From Bryobacteraceae bacterium (GTDB lineage Bacteria; Acidobacteriota; Terriglobia; Bryobacterales; Bryobacteraceae): a DNA stretch of 64,000 nucleotides. The DNA is taken from contig JAIEPW010000088.1 in the NCBI GenBank assembly GCA_019748195.1, positions 1 to 64,000 of the forward strand, written 5' to 3'. Below the pieces are notes generated by a model. The model made no database searches, had not been told where the DNA came from, and saw only the letters and a program-made list of their open reading frames with translations. Positions within the stretch are counted from its first letter, which is position 1. Every line of letters starts with the position of its first letter. This document shows, one piece after another, positions 51,642 to 60,010 of the stretch. Position numbers and translations under genes: made by a program.

Positions 51642-52430
51642 ATGCCGGTGCCGCCCCTCCCCATGCCGCTCGAGGATGTCGGACCCCGGCCCTTCTCCTT
51701 CTTCCCGCCCATCGTAAACATCGAGCACAACGAGTGGCTGTACCAGAAGGCCAACTGGAGCGAGGTGCTGGTGCACAACACCAGAACCGGCGCCGATGTC
51801 TGGGTCCCCCGCCGCTTCATCGGAGAGGTCTCGCGCATCGAGGAACCGGTGATCGTGGTGGGGCTCACCAAGGAGCTGGAGTACAAGGCGGGAACGGTGT
51901 TTCCGCATGCGCGCCGCGTGATCGAAATGCCCAAGGCGGTGAACGAAACGCAGCGCCCGCCCGAAGCACCCAGCCAAGCCCCAGGCCGCCCCAATAGCGT
52001 CGTCGGAATTCGACTGGAAAGCCAGGCGGAGAAAAGCGTAGGCCGGTTTTTGCTTTCAGCGGTCGCCGTGGGGGTGGTTGCCTGCGTGGTGGTCATCAGC
52101 GTGTTCCGCTACGGACCGATGGGCGGCGGAATCCGCTACTCCGCCGTGGTGCAATCCGACCTCCCGCTTACCCATCGCGACGATTACTTCTCCGTGGTCG
52201 ACAAGCTGGGACGTCCCCTCGCGGACCGGTGGCGCAGTGAGCGGGGCGAACTGCAGTACCGCCTTCTCGAATACCCGGACCTGGGCCTGGCCGTGGTTCT
52301 GATGGGCCTCGATCGTGACACCGCGCACTATATCGGAGCCGTGGATCGGAAGTGGCAGGTGGTCCATTCCGTGGAGATGCCGAATGGACAAAACTCTTCA
52401 GCGATGCTGCGCGGGCTGAAACGGTTCTGA
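51642..52430 (+). CDS. Membrane protein of unknown function
   Basis: 262 residues from ATG 51642 (MPVPPLPMPLED). The N-terminal cytoplasmic part contains EWLYQKANWSEVLVHNTRTGADVWVPRRFIGEV; one membrane helix lies at about residues 133-152 (LLSAVAVGVVACVVVISVF); the C-terminal part (about 160-262) is extracytoplasmic and beta-rich (YSAVVQSDLPLTHRDDYFSVVDKLG). I do not recognise the family. Divergent from the PEP-CTERM gene. Confidence 0.7.
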   Translation: MPVPPLPMPLEDVGPRPFSFFPPIVNIEHNEWLYQKANWSEVLVHNTRTGADVWVPRRFIGEVSRIEEPVIVVGLTKELEYKAGTVFPHARRVIEMPKAVNETQRPPEAPSQAPGRPNSVVGIRLESQAEKSVGRFLLSAVAVGVVACVVVISVFRYGPMGGGIRYSAVVQSDLPLTHRDDYFSVVDKLGRPLADRWRSERGELQYRLLEYPDLGLAVVLMGLDRDTAHYIGAVDRKWQVVHSVEMPNGQNSSAMLRGLKRF

Positions 52431-52461
52431 GCCGGACCTCGCCTGGAACCGCGGTCTCTCC

Positions 52462-53943
52462 CTAGGGTTGCGCGACCGCCGGCTCCTGCAGCTTGCGGGC
52501 GGCTTCCGTATATTTCTTCGCCTTCTCGTTGTCGGCGTTCCACTTAGGAGGCGGCGCATCCCCCGCCATGCGGCTGAGGCCGAGCGCGACCATGCGCGTC
52601 ACTGCCTCGAAGTTCTCATAATCCAGCTTGTGCCACTCATCGCCGACCCCGTGGTAATCGGCGTACTCGAACGCCACGCACATCGTGTGGGACGGGATTC
52701 CGATATCGGCCAGCGCCTGGTTGTCGGATCGGGAGAAAAACCCGTCGCTGCGCTTCTCATCCTTGTAGACCTTCACGCCGGTGGCTTCGCCGGCGGCCGC
52801 GAAAATCGCCGGCAGGGTGGAAAAATCGAACCCGGTGAAACTCGCGGTGCGCACCTGCGGACCCCCGATCGCGTCCGTGCGCCCGATCTGCTCCAGGTTG
52901 ATGTTCCCAATCGTCTGCTTCAGAGGAACCAGCGGATGCCGACCGTAGTAGCGCGAGCCGAGAAGTCCGGTCTCTTCCCCGAAAAACGCCACGAACAGCA
53001 CGCTCCGCTTCGGCTTCACCGGAGCGGCGGCCAGCGCCGCCGCGATCTCCAGCACGCCCGCCGTTCCGCTGGCGTCATCGTTGGCGCCGTTAGCAATGCG
53101 GTCTTCGCCCCCGGCCCGGACGCCGATGTGATCGTAGTGCGCCGTGGCCATGACGTAGGTTTCTTTTAGCTGCGGGTCCGACCCGCGGATCAGGCCCGCG
53201 ACGTTCTTCACCTCCACGGTGCGGCTGACGGGGGCCGCGGCATAAATCGTCAACCGGGCGCCTTCGGCCGACAGCGCCTCCCTGGCCGGAGCCTCCGACA
53301 CGAACGCCAGGATCGGCAGCGGCGGCAGCGGCCCGCCCCGTTCGCTGCCCGCTTCCGGATCCACCAGGCGCGTTACCGGCATCTGCCGCCCGAGAACCGG
53401 GTCCGCCGTGATGATCAGCGCCGCTTTCATGCGGCTGGCCTGAGCCAGCGCGCTCAGTAATTTCTCGCGGCCGACATCCAGGAACGCGACCTTGCCCGCC
53501 AGGTCCTGCGCGCTCGCCAGATTCTCCGGGGTAAGGCGCACCACCGGGGCCGCTTCGAGCTTCAGTGCGCCGGTAGTGAACAGCCGGAACTGCGAACGGT
53601 CCAGCTCCACGCGCTTGCCGCCTCCCTCCACCGAGCCTGCGAATCCTTCCCAATCCGGCTCCGTCAACTGCAGCTTCGCGACCTGGAAGTAGCCCTGGTT
53701 GCCGGCCGGCTCCAGCCCTGCGATCCGAAGCTGGGAAGCAATGTACTCGGCTGCCAGATCCAGGCCCCGGGACGGCGTCGCGCGCCCCTCGAGGAGGTCC
53801 GAGGCGAGAAAAGCGACGTGCGCGCGCAGTGCGTCAGCCCTGACACGATTCAGCATCGCTCGTTCGGCCGCGGTAACCGCCGGCGCACTCTGCGCGACCA
53901 GCGCCGCGGGTAGGATCAGCAGGGAGAGCAGGCGGATGCGCAT
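52462..53943 (-). CDS. M28-family metallopeptidase with PA domain
   Basis: 493 residues. Signal peptide about 1-18 (RIRLLSLLILPAALVAQ). A PA-like insertion occupies about 130-240. The di-zinc aminopeptidase core is about 255-460: MATAHYDHIGVRAG (His, Asp), NGANDDASGTAGVLE (Asp), VAFFGEETGLLGS (Glu-Glu), INLEQIGRTDA, and a late His in YADYHGVGDEWHKLDY. An exported aminopeptidase or glutaminyl-cyclase-like hydrolase; the aminopeptidase is more likely from the Glu-Glu motif. ATG 53943 is preferred to TTG 53946. Confidence 0.93.
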   Translation of the reverse strand: MRIRLLSLLILPAALVAQSAPAVTAAERAMLNRVRADALRAHVAFLASDLLEGRATPSRGLDLAAEYIASQLRIAGLEPAGNQGYFQVAKLQLTEPDWEGFAGSVEGGGKRVELDRSQFRLFTTGALKLEAAPVVRLTPENLASAQDLAGKVAFLDVGREKLLSALAQASRMKAALIITADPVLGRQMPVTRLVDPEAGSERGGPLPPLPILAFVSEAPAREALSAEGARLTIYAAAPVSRTVEVKNVAGLIRGSDPQLKETYVMATAHYDHIGVRAGGEDRIANGANDDASGTAGVLEIAAALAAAPVKPKRSVLFVAFFGEETGLLGSRYYGRHPLVPLKQTIGNINLEQIGRTDAIGGPQVRTASFTGFDFSTLPAIFAAAGEATGVKVYKDEKRSDGFFSRSDNQALADIGIPSHTMCVAFEYADYHGVGDEWHKLDYENFEAVTRMVALGLSRMAGDAPPPKWNADNEKAKKYTEAARKLQEPAVAQP

Positions 53944-54046
53944 CAAGACCTAGTGTACCCCTGGCCGCCAGCCCTGCCCGCCCTTTAGTGGCCGAATGCA
54001 CACACGGCGATCACAAAACTTCTTAGTACCACGGGGAAATTCCTAC

Positions 54047-55108
54047 TCAGAGGCGCGGCAACGTCAGACGTCCGATCCAGTCCTGCGTAAGATTTCCTAA
54101 TAGCAGCACACCCTGATGCTCCTCGACGTTTGTAATCGGGCTGACTCTCCCGGAGGGGTCCTGAAGATTGGCCTGAATCCTGCCAAACTCATCCAGGGCA
54201 AGGACCATCCCGTATGCCGCCGGCCGCGGGAGGAAGCCCGGCGGAAGTTTGGAGACAATTCGCTTCCAGAACGGATGGGGATGCATCCGATCGAGCTCCG
54301 CGTTGCGCGGCGCGAAGATCGCAACCCAGAAGCGGCCCTGCCGGTTGGAGCTGATCCCGTCCGGGAATCCGGGCAGGTTGTCGAAGAACACGTCGTCGCT
54401 GCCGGCTTTCGGACCCTTCAGCCAATATCGCCGGATTCGTGTCTTGCTGGTCTCATTCACCAGCACGAACGACTCATCGGCCGACAAAGCCACGCCATTC
54501 GCGAAGCCCAGACCCGAGAGCAGAACCTTGGCCTGGCGGCTCCGGGGATCGTACGCGATGAGCCTGCCATGTCCCGCGCCTTCCAGCACATCCAGCATTT
54601 CCCGGCCGTAGCCGAACTTGGAGCTGGCGTCTGAGAAGTAGACCACGCCGGCGGAGGATACGTCCAGATCGTCGGTGAAGCCGAGCTTCACGCCGCCGGC
54701 CTCCGTCAATAGTGTTTCCAGTTGCCCGCCGGCGCTCATCGCCAGCAGCCCCTTGCGTGCGTCGGCGATGATCAGGCGTCCATCGGGATGAAAGCGAAGC
54801 CCGAGCGGGCGGCCGCCGGTGTGGGCAATCGTCTCCAGCCTGCCATCGATTCCCATACGGCGGATGGCGCCATCCGCCATGCCGGTCCAGAGTACGCCGC
54901 CTTCGCCGGGGATCACGTCCTCCGGCCCGTTGGCGGCGCCTTTGGCCAGGAACTCGGTGCGCGCCAGCCGGTCGTTCGGTTCGAACGGTCCCGTAAGCGG
55001 AGGCGCGGCGGGCGGCTGGTACGCCACGGCGTCAATCGGCGCCGGAAGCACAACCCAGGTGAGCAGACCCGCCAGCGCGGCAAGCGCCAGAACCTGCCAG
55101 CTTTTCAT
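54047..55108 (-). CDS. SMP-30/strictosidine-synthase-like beta-propeller, membrane-anchored
   Basis: 353 residues from ATG 55108. N-terminal anchor (about 4-22: WQVLALAALAGLLTWVVL). Six-blade propeller of the APMAP/strictosidine-synthase type: GPEDVIPGEGGVLWTGMADG, GRPLGLRFHPDGRLIIADA, GFTDDLDVSSAGVVYFSDASS, DPRSRQAKVLLSGLGFANGVAL, SFVLVNETSKTRIRRYWLKG, and PGFPDGISSNRQGRFWVA. This group acts as lactonases or arylesterases in some organisms; the substrate here is unknown. Start by RR-free hydrophobic segment; no neighbours in operon. Confidence 0.82.
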   Translation of the reverse strand: MKSWQVLALAALAGLLTWVVLPAPIDAVAYQPPAAPPLTGPFEPNDRLARTEFLAKGAANGPEDVIPGEGGVLWTGMADGAIRRMGIDGRLETIAHTGGRPLGLRFHPDGRLIIADARKGLLAMSAGGQLETLLTEAGGVKLGFTDDLDVSSAGVVYFSDASSKFGYGREMLDVLEGAGHGRLIAYDPRSRQAKVLLSGLGFANGVALSADESFVLVNETSKTRIRRYWLKGPKAGSDDVFFDNLPGFPDGISSNRQGRFWVAIFAPRNAELDRMHPHPFWKRIVSKLPPGFLPRPAAYGMVLALDEFGRIQANLQDPSGRVSPITNVEEHQGVLLLGNLTQDWIGRLTLPRL

Positions 55109-55260
55109 GGTGAACCAGCATGTTCCATTCACCGGCTTGAGTCAAGTTGGGAGGCGCCCGAGTACCAGCTTGGTGAGTGCACATTTGGGAAGTCGTGCCG
55201 GATCGGGACGAAAACTCGCGCCGCCGGTCTCAGTTCGCGCCCAATCGCACGTTTTCCCTT

Positions 55261-55276
55261 TGGCACGCGATTTGCA
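55261..55276 (+). promoter_or_regulatory. Sigma-54 (RpoN) promoter
   Basis: TGGCACG (55261-55267), 4 nt, TTGCA (55272-55276): an exact match to the -24/-12 consensus with correct spacing. Expected transcription start near 55287. The nearest confident gene downstream (cobalamin-binding-type protein) starts 410 bp away. Sigma-54 promoters need an enhancer-binding activator; its sites are not identified. Confidence 0.75.
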
Positions 55277-55434
55277 TCAGGAGAAGCCGTGAAAAGAATA
55301 CGGGTGGCTCAAGGAATCACGGTCGCTCCTCAAAAATCTACTCACCAGAAGTTTCCCCCAATAGTCTGCTTACCCCTCACCCCAACACCCTCCCGACCGA
55401 TTCCTTGAGCTCAACGTATGGGTGATTTTTCCAT

Positions 55435-55465
55435 GCCAGCCGCGCCGTTTTGCTTAGCGGCTGGC
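55435..55465 (+). other. Perfect 9-bp hairpin
   Basis: GCCAGCCGC (55435-55443) pairs with GCGGCTGGC (55457-55465), 13-nt loop containing TTTTGC. No T-run after it. It lies about 150 nt after the sigma-54 start point and before the small open frame, so it could be part of a leader or small RNA. Confidence 0.5.
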
Positions 55466-55491
55466 GATGCCGTCTGCCGATATCTCCCCTT

Positions 55492-55650
55492 ATGGCGAAG
55501 AACCCGTCCGTCGACGTTCCGATCCACTTTCAGGTGAGCCTTCTCCGGCTGGCCTCGAGTGCCGCGGAAAACCCCTACACCCTGCCAGCAGTGGAAGTCC
55601 TCACCCGCTTACAGACCCAAACGCCCGAAACCGTCGCCGTCCGCAAGTAA
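55492..55650 (+). CDS. Possible small protein, 52 residues
   Basis: ATG 55492 opens 52 codons with mostly G/C third positions, like real genes here. The product starts MAKNPSVDVPIHFQVSLLRL and ends TPETVAVRK; no motif or membrane segment is recognised. No Shine-Dalgarno sequence is visible. It would be the first frame after the sigma-54 promoter and hairpin. Confidence 0.33.
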   Translation: MAKNPSVDVPIHFQVSLLRLASSAAENPYTLPAVEVLTRLQTQTPETVAVRK

Positions 55651-55696
55651 TTCTTCCGCCGCGGGCGCCCGGCATGCCGGTGCGTAGAATAATGGC

Positions 55697-56635
55697 ATGC
55701 CTCGCATCGTCTCGCTCATCGCGAGCGCCACCGAGATCCTCCACGCTCTTGACCTCGGATCGCACCAGGTCGGCCGCTCCCACGAATGCGATTTCCCCGA
55801 GTCCATCCGCTCCCTGCCGGTCTGCACCGAACCTCGTTTCGCCGTGGAAGGATCCAGCCAGGAAATCGATCAGCGCGTCCGCCAATCCCTTGCCACCGCG
55901 TCAAGCGTCTATCGCGTTTTCGACGAGATCTTGGCGTCTCTTCAGCCCACACACATCCTGACCCAGACCCAGTGCGAAGTCTGCGCCGTCAGCCTGAAAG
56001 ACGTGGAGCGCGCCATGAGCGAGAGCTTCCCGACGCGCCCCGCCGTGGTCGCCCTGGAACCGAATTCACTGGCTGACATCCGCGCGGATATCCAACGAGT
56101 TGCCGATGCCTGCGGCGTCGCCGAACGCGGGGTGGCGCTCAATGCCAGCATCGAGAGGCGCATGGCGGCCATCGCCGGCCGAACGAAAGCCGCGGGGCGC
56201 AGGCCTCGCGTCGCCTGCATCGAGTGGCACGAACCGCTGATGGCGGCGGGCAACTGGGTCCCGGAACTGGTGGAAATGCTCGGCGCGATCAACCTGTTCG
56301 GGTCGGCCGGCAAGCATTCGCCGTGGATGAGCTGGAGCGACCTCGCCGCCGCGGACCCCGACGTGATCCTCTCCATGCCGTGCGGGTTCGACCTGGCCAA
56401 GACCGCGAGCGAGATGTATTGGCTGGAGCAGAACCCGGCATGGAACCGCCTGCGCGCCGTTCGCGAAGGCGAAGTCTATATCGCGGACGGGAATCAGTAT
56501 CTGAACCGCCCCGGTCCGCGCGTGGTCGAATCGCTTCGGATTCTGGGGGAGATTCTCTTCCCCGGCACGATGCCTGCCAGGTGCGAGAGGATCGCGTGGA
56601 GACGTTGGACCCCCGAACGAAGACCGGGAGCCTGA
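55697..56635 (+). CDS. BtuF-like cobalamin/substrate-binding protein without signal peptide
   Basis: 312 residues. Class III periplasmic-binding fold: MPRIVSLIASATEILHALDL at the N-terminus (BtuF signature), VGRSHECDFPES, PTHILTQTQCEVCAVSLKDVE (binding residues often Cys/Trp in the non-transport group), CIEWHEPLMAAGNWVPELVEMLG, and PDVILSMPCGFDLAKTASEM. Unlike BtuF it begins directly with the domain and has no signal peptide, typical of the cytosolic cobalamin-binding subgroup of unknown role. No cobalamin riboswitch (B12 box) is seen upstream. No ABC transporter genes adjoin. Confidence 0.82.
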   Translation: MPRIVSLIASATEILHALDLGSHQVGRSHECDFPESIRSLPVCTEPRFAVEGSSQEIDQRVRQSLATASSVYRVFDEILASLQPTHILTQTQCEVCAVSLKDVERAMSESFPTRPAVVALEPNSLADIRADIQRVADACGVAERGVALNASIERRMAAIAGRTKAAGRRPRVACIEWHEPLMAAGNWVPELVEMLGAINLFGSAGKHSPWMSWSDLAAADPDVILSMPCGFDLAKTASEMYWLEQNPAWNRLRAVREGEVYIADGNQYLNRPGPRVVESLRILGEILFPGTMPARCERIAWRRWTPERRPGA

Positions 56636-56653
56636 GCCCCCGGTTCCTCCGGC

Positions 56654-57574
56654 TTACTTCGACTTGATCTCGACGGTGGCGATGTTGGCTAGCAGCCGGT
56701 CCGGAATCGTGGTAAGCCAGACTTCCACCGTGTACTTGCCGTCCGGGATGGACGGAATCTCGTCGTCGATTGCCCAGGATCGCTCGCCGACGAATTGCTC
56801 CACGCCGATCACCGTCAGGAAACCGCGGTTCGCGGACCACTGATACACCGTGGCTCCGGTCTCGTTGCGCAGAACGACGTCGAATCGCTGCGAGGAAGGG
56901 TACTGAAAACGGAATTCCCGCGGCGGCCAGGAGGAGAACCGCAGGGTTGCCCGTAAGCGGACCGGGTCAAAGGGAGCATCGCGCTCGATGAGCGCCCGTT
57001 CGAGAGTCAGGTTCAGGCTCGTGTACGGACCCGGCTCGTACGTCAGATTCCCAACGCGCGCGGAAACCAGGCTCCACGTGCGCGGACCTGCGATTGTGGT
57101 TTCGGTCCGCTGCACCAGGCCCACGTTCGCGGCGTACAGCTCGGATTCGAAGCCGGCGTCGGCGCAAACCAAGTGGCGATAGCCAATCTCGAGGGCCGCG
57201 CGGAACTGACCCGTTTCCACCTTCCGCTCCTGCGGAATCGCGGTCTGGTCACAACCGGAAGCGGAGGTGGGATATTCGCGTCCGCCGAAGCGAGTGACCA
57301 GGATGTCCTGGCTGGTTTCCTCATCGAACATCAGGACCTCGTTATCGTTGATGCGAAGCCATGCGGGTTGGGCGGTGTAACCCGTGACGCGAAAGTAGGT
57401 TCGGCCATCCCGGACTGCTAAAGGTAACCCGACGGAGATGGTGTGGCTGGCGCCGCGCGCGTCTCGATAGATCCACCGGTTGCCGTGGGCGAGCGGAAAA
57501 TAGTTGTCAGCGAACGCGGAAGTCGTTAAGAGTAAAGGGATTGCAAAGACCACTGACGAAGCTTTACGTTTCAT
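56654..57574 (-). CDS. Exported protein with C-terminal BsuPI-like domain
   Basis: 306 residues. Signal peptide about 1-22 (ending SAFA). The N-terminal part has a beta-rich domain (NYFPLAHGNRWIYRDARGA, FRVTGYTAQPAWLRINDNEVLM). From about residue 205 to 300 the sequence matches the BsuPI (intracellular proteinase inhibitor) type beta sandwich: FRFQYPSSQRFDVVLRNETG, YQWSANRGFLT, and SIPDGKYTVEVWLTT. BsuPI domains in secreted bacterial proteins are common; inhibition is not implied. Convergent with the previous gene. Confidence 0.78.
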   Translation of the reverse strand: MKRKASSVVFAIPLLLTTSAFADNYFPLAHGNRWIYRDARGASHTISVGLPLAVRDGRTYFRVTGYTAQPAWLRINDNEVLMFDEETSQDILVTRFGGREYPTSASGCDQTAIPQERKVETGQFRAALEIGYRHLVCADAGFESELYAANVGLVQRTETTIAGPRTWSLVSARVGNLTYEPGPYTSLNLTLERALIERDAPFDPVRLRATLRFSSWPPREFRFQYPSSQRFDVVLRNETGATVYQWSANRGFLTVIGVEQFVGERSWAIDDEIPSIPDGKYTVEVWLTTIPDRLLANIATVEIKSK

Positions 57575-57616
57575 ACGACTCTAGACGCGAGAAGTCGTCA
57601 GAAAGTAGCGCAAGAA

Positions 57617-59917
57617 TTAGCGGCCTTGGGTGAGAGTCGCCTGGCTGCCCCCCACGGTAATGGTGGCGGTCCGTGCCGCACCGGTCGTATTCTGCTGTGT
57701 TCTCATGAAGATGCTCGCAGGTCCGGTGCCGACGGGGTTTTCTACTGTAAGCCAATTAACATTCACGACCGCCGTCCAATTGCAGTTCGCCGCCGTCGTG
57801 AGCGCATACCAGAGGCGAGTCGCGTTGGGGCCAACATTGCTGGAAGAGGGGAACAAGGAGTAGGTGCAGGCCTGCAAGTCCGTGATCTTCGACAGAAAGC
57901 CGCTCGAGCCGCCCGGGCTGGTGGGTTGAACCGCCGCCGCGACCGGGAAATCGCTGGAGTGCGTCTGTCCGGCGACAAACGCCTGGCCGATGGCGTCGAC
58001 GGCCACCGCGTTCGCGGCATCGGAGGCGAAGCCGCCCAGCAGGGTCGAGTAAGCGAAGCCCACGCCGCTGGGATTCAGCTTGGCGAGGAAGGAGTCGAAC
58101 ACGCCCCGGAAGCCGCCCTGAACTGCTCTCGACTGTGGGAAATCCCACGACGACGTGTACCCGGAGACGTAGGCGCTGCCGGTCGGATCCACCCCGATTC
58201 CGGTGGCGTAATCGAAGCTGGAGCCGCCCAGGTACGTCGAGTATGGCAGGGCGCTGCCGGGCGGCGAGAACTTGGTGACGAAGGCGTCCAGCGGCCCGCT
58301 CAGGATCGCCTTGTTGGCGGAGGAGAGCGGGAAATTGGGCGACGGCGTCGTTCCGGTGACGTAGGCGCTTCCGAACGAATCCACGGCCACGGCGGTGGCC
58401 TGCTCTGGAAGTCCCATGCCCCCGGCCGCGCCGCCCAAGGTAGTGGAGTACTGCAGCGAGTTGCCGGCCGGCCGGAACTTGGTAAGGAAGCCGTCCTGCT
58501 GACCGCCGAACTGCGGTTGCGCCGGGTTCACCCTGGGGAAGTTCAGGGAGGTGGTTCCGCCCGCGACGAACGGCGCCCGCTCAGCGTTCACCGCGACCCC
58601 CAACGCGCGATCCTCGCCCGATCCGCCCAGGTAGGTGGCGTAAACGACGGGAGCGCCGCCGGGGCTGAACCGGATCAGAAAGGCGTCGGTTTGGCCCGCG
58701 TAGGCGCCCTGATAGGCGGCAACCACCGGGAAGTCCCCGGAGGTCGTTTCCCCCGCCACGTAGACAGCGAAGTTCGGATCGATCGCCACCGCGTGGCCGA
58801 ATTCAGAGCCGGTGCCGCCGTAGTAGGTGGAGAACACCATCCCATTTCCTGCCGCGTTCAGCTTCACTACGAAAGCGTCGCGCGTGCCGCGCAGAAAGGA
58901 CTGAATGGGACTGAACAGGGGAAAATTGCGCGACGTGGTGGTGCCGGTGATCGCCGGCGTGCCCGCCGCGTCCACCGCGATCGCCAGCGCGCGGTCGTCG
59001 GCCGAGCCCCCCAGATATGTGCAGTAGATCAATTGCTTCGTGGAGTGGTTGAACTTGGCCACGAACGCGTCGGTGGAGCCCGCCCGCGTAAGAATCGGGT
59101 TCATCAGGCTCAGGTCCGGCGAGTCCGTGAAACCCGCGATGTACAAGCCGCCCGAGGGATCCACGGCGACACCCGTGATGTTGTCGTTGCCGGAGCCGCC
59201 GAAGAAGCTGCTGAAGTCGATCTCCGGATCGATGACCAGTTCGCCGGCTGTGTCGTAGGGGGCCAGGCGGAATCCCACCGTTCGGTCGTCATGGATAACA
59301 TAGGAGACGGCAACGGGCCTGCGCCCGTCCGCCGTTTCCTGCCACGCCACCGGCGGATCCTCCCGCCATTCGCCGCCGGGAACGCCGATGCGCAGTTCTC
59401 CCCGCGGGCCGATCCGGATGCGCTCCGCACCCCGGTACGCCATGCGAATCGCAGCCGGATTCGCCTCCGGGCGGACGTGGAACTCGGATTTCAGTCCGGC
59501 GCGCGCCAGGTGCACCAGATCGACGCCCAGATAAAGATCGCGCCGTACGATCCGGGCGTAGGTCGCCATGCCGCGGCGCCAGCGTGCCGGATCGGAACCT
59601 GACAGAAAGTTGGCCGTGGCTTCCAACTTCTCGTCGCCTTGGAGACGGCCTTTGGCCGCCGCGCCCACATACTCGATGCGCAGTCTGCCCTCGGGCGATG
59701 CCAGCCACGTGGCGCCGGGCTGAAACTCCGCGGACAAGCGCGGGGATCGCAGCAGAAAGGCGCCGGCGCCCGCATTCTCCACAAAGAACAAGGGAAGCGC
59801 CAGACTGCCCGCCGGAGCCCCGCTGCCCGAGGGCGCCGGCTCCCCAGTCGCGGACATTCCGAGAAGCACCAGCACAACCGTCACCCTGCCGATTCGCGAG
59901 AAAAGAGACGCCCTCAT
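57617..59917 (-). CDS. Exported SBBP-repeat beta-propeller protein with BACON-like C-terminus
   Basis: 766 residues from ATG 59917. Signal peptide about 1-26. Residues about 40-250 form an N-terminal domain (LPLFFVENAGAGAFLLRSP, MATYARIVRRDLYLGVDLVH, typical of SBBP proteins), followed by seven SBBP repeats of about 55-65 residues, each with a core like YSTYLGGSSFDYATGIGVD and an AYVSGYTSSWDFP-like half. The C-terminal 85 residues are a BACON-type domain (NCNWTAVVNVNWLTVENP, ARTATITVGGSQATLTQ). SBBP-plus-BACON proteins are frequent in Acidobacteria and are presumably envelope or extracellular. The open frame continues far upstream, antisense to the EF-G gene, and is not coding there. Confidence 0.87.
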   Translation of the reverse strand: MRASLFSRIGRVTVVLVLLGMSATGEPAPSGSGAPAGSLALPLFFVENAGAGAFLLRSPRLSAEFQPGATWLASPEGRLRIEYVGAAAKGRLQGDEKLEATANFLSGSDPARWRRGMATYARIVRRDLYLGVDLVHLARAGLKSEFHVRPEANPAAIRMAYRGAERIRIGPRGELRIGVPGGEWREDPPVAWQETADGRRPVAVSYVIHDDRTVGFRLAPYDTAGELVIDPEIDFSSFFGGSGNDNITGVAVDPSGGLYIAGFTDSPDLSLMNPILTRAGSTDAFVAKFNHSTKQLIYCTYLGGSADDRALAIAVDAAGTPAITGTTTSRNFPLFSPIQSFLRGTRDAFVVKLNAAGNGMVFSTYYGGTGSEFGHAVAIDPNFAVYVAGETTSGDFPVVAAYQGAYAGQTDAFLIRFSPGGAPVVYATYLGGSGEDRALGVAVNAERAPFVAGGTTSLNFPRVNPAQPQFGGQQDGFLTKFRPAGNSLQYSTTLGGAAGGMGLPEQATAVAVDSFGSAYVTGTTPSPNFPLSSANKAILSGPLDAFVTKFSPPGSALPYSTYLGGSSFDYATGIGVDPTGSAYVSGYTSSWDFPQSRAVQGGFRGVFDSFLAKLNPSGVGFAYSTLLGGFASDAANAVAVDAIGQAFVAGQTHSSDFPVAAAVQPTSPGGSSGFLSKITDLQACTYSLFPSSSNVGPNATRLWYALTTAANCNWTAVVNVNWLTVENPVGTGPASIFMRTQQNTTGAARTATITVGGSQATLTQGR

Positions 59918-60010
59918 CACAGGGGCGAAATAGCACGAGCGATGCCAAAGAGGACGGGGTAAGTCGTGATAAGATCCCTGTTTTGCAAACGCATTACAGG
60001 AGGCGTTTCG

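Larger units (their letters stand above)
55133..55491. other. Intergenic region with sigma-54 promoter and hairpin, no sure gene
   Basis: Contains a sigma-54 site (55261-55276) and a 9-bp hairpin (55435-55465). A GTG at 55289 with AGGAG 6 nt upstream opens a 39-codon frame to 55408, but the expected transcription start falls almost on that GTG, so I do not call it a gene. Confidence 0.5.

Noticed and set aside
55289-55408. 39-codon frame with GTG start and AGGAG right after the sigma-54 promoter
   Set aside because: The predicted transcript start would coincide with the GTG, so the ribosome site would not be transcribed; the Pro/Thr-rich C-terminus shows no coding signature.
55435-55696. Cobalamin riboswitch in front of the BtuF-like gene
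   Set aside because: No B12 box or the expected multi-helix layout; only a simple 9-bp hairpin is visible.
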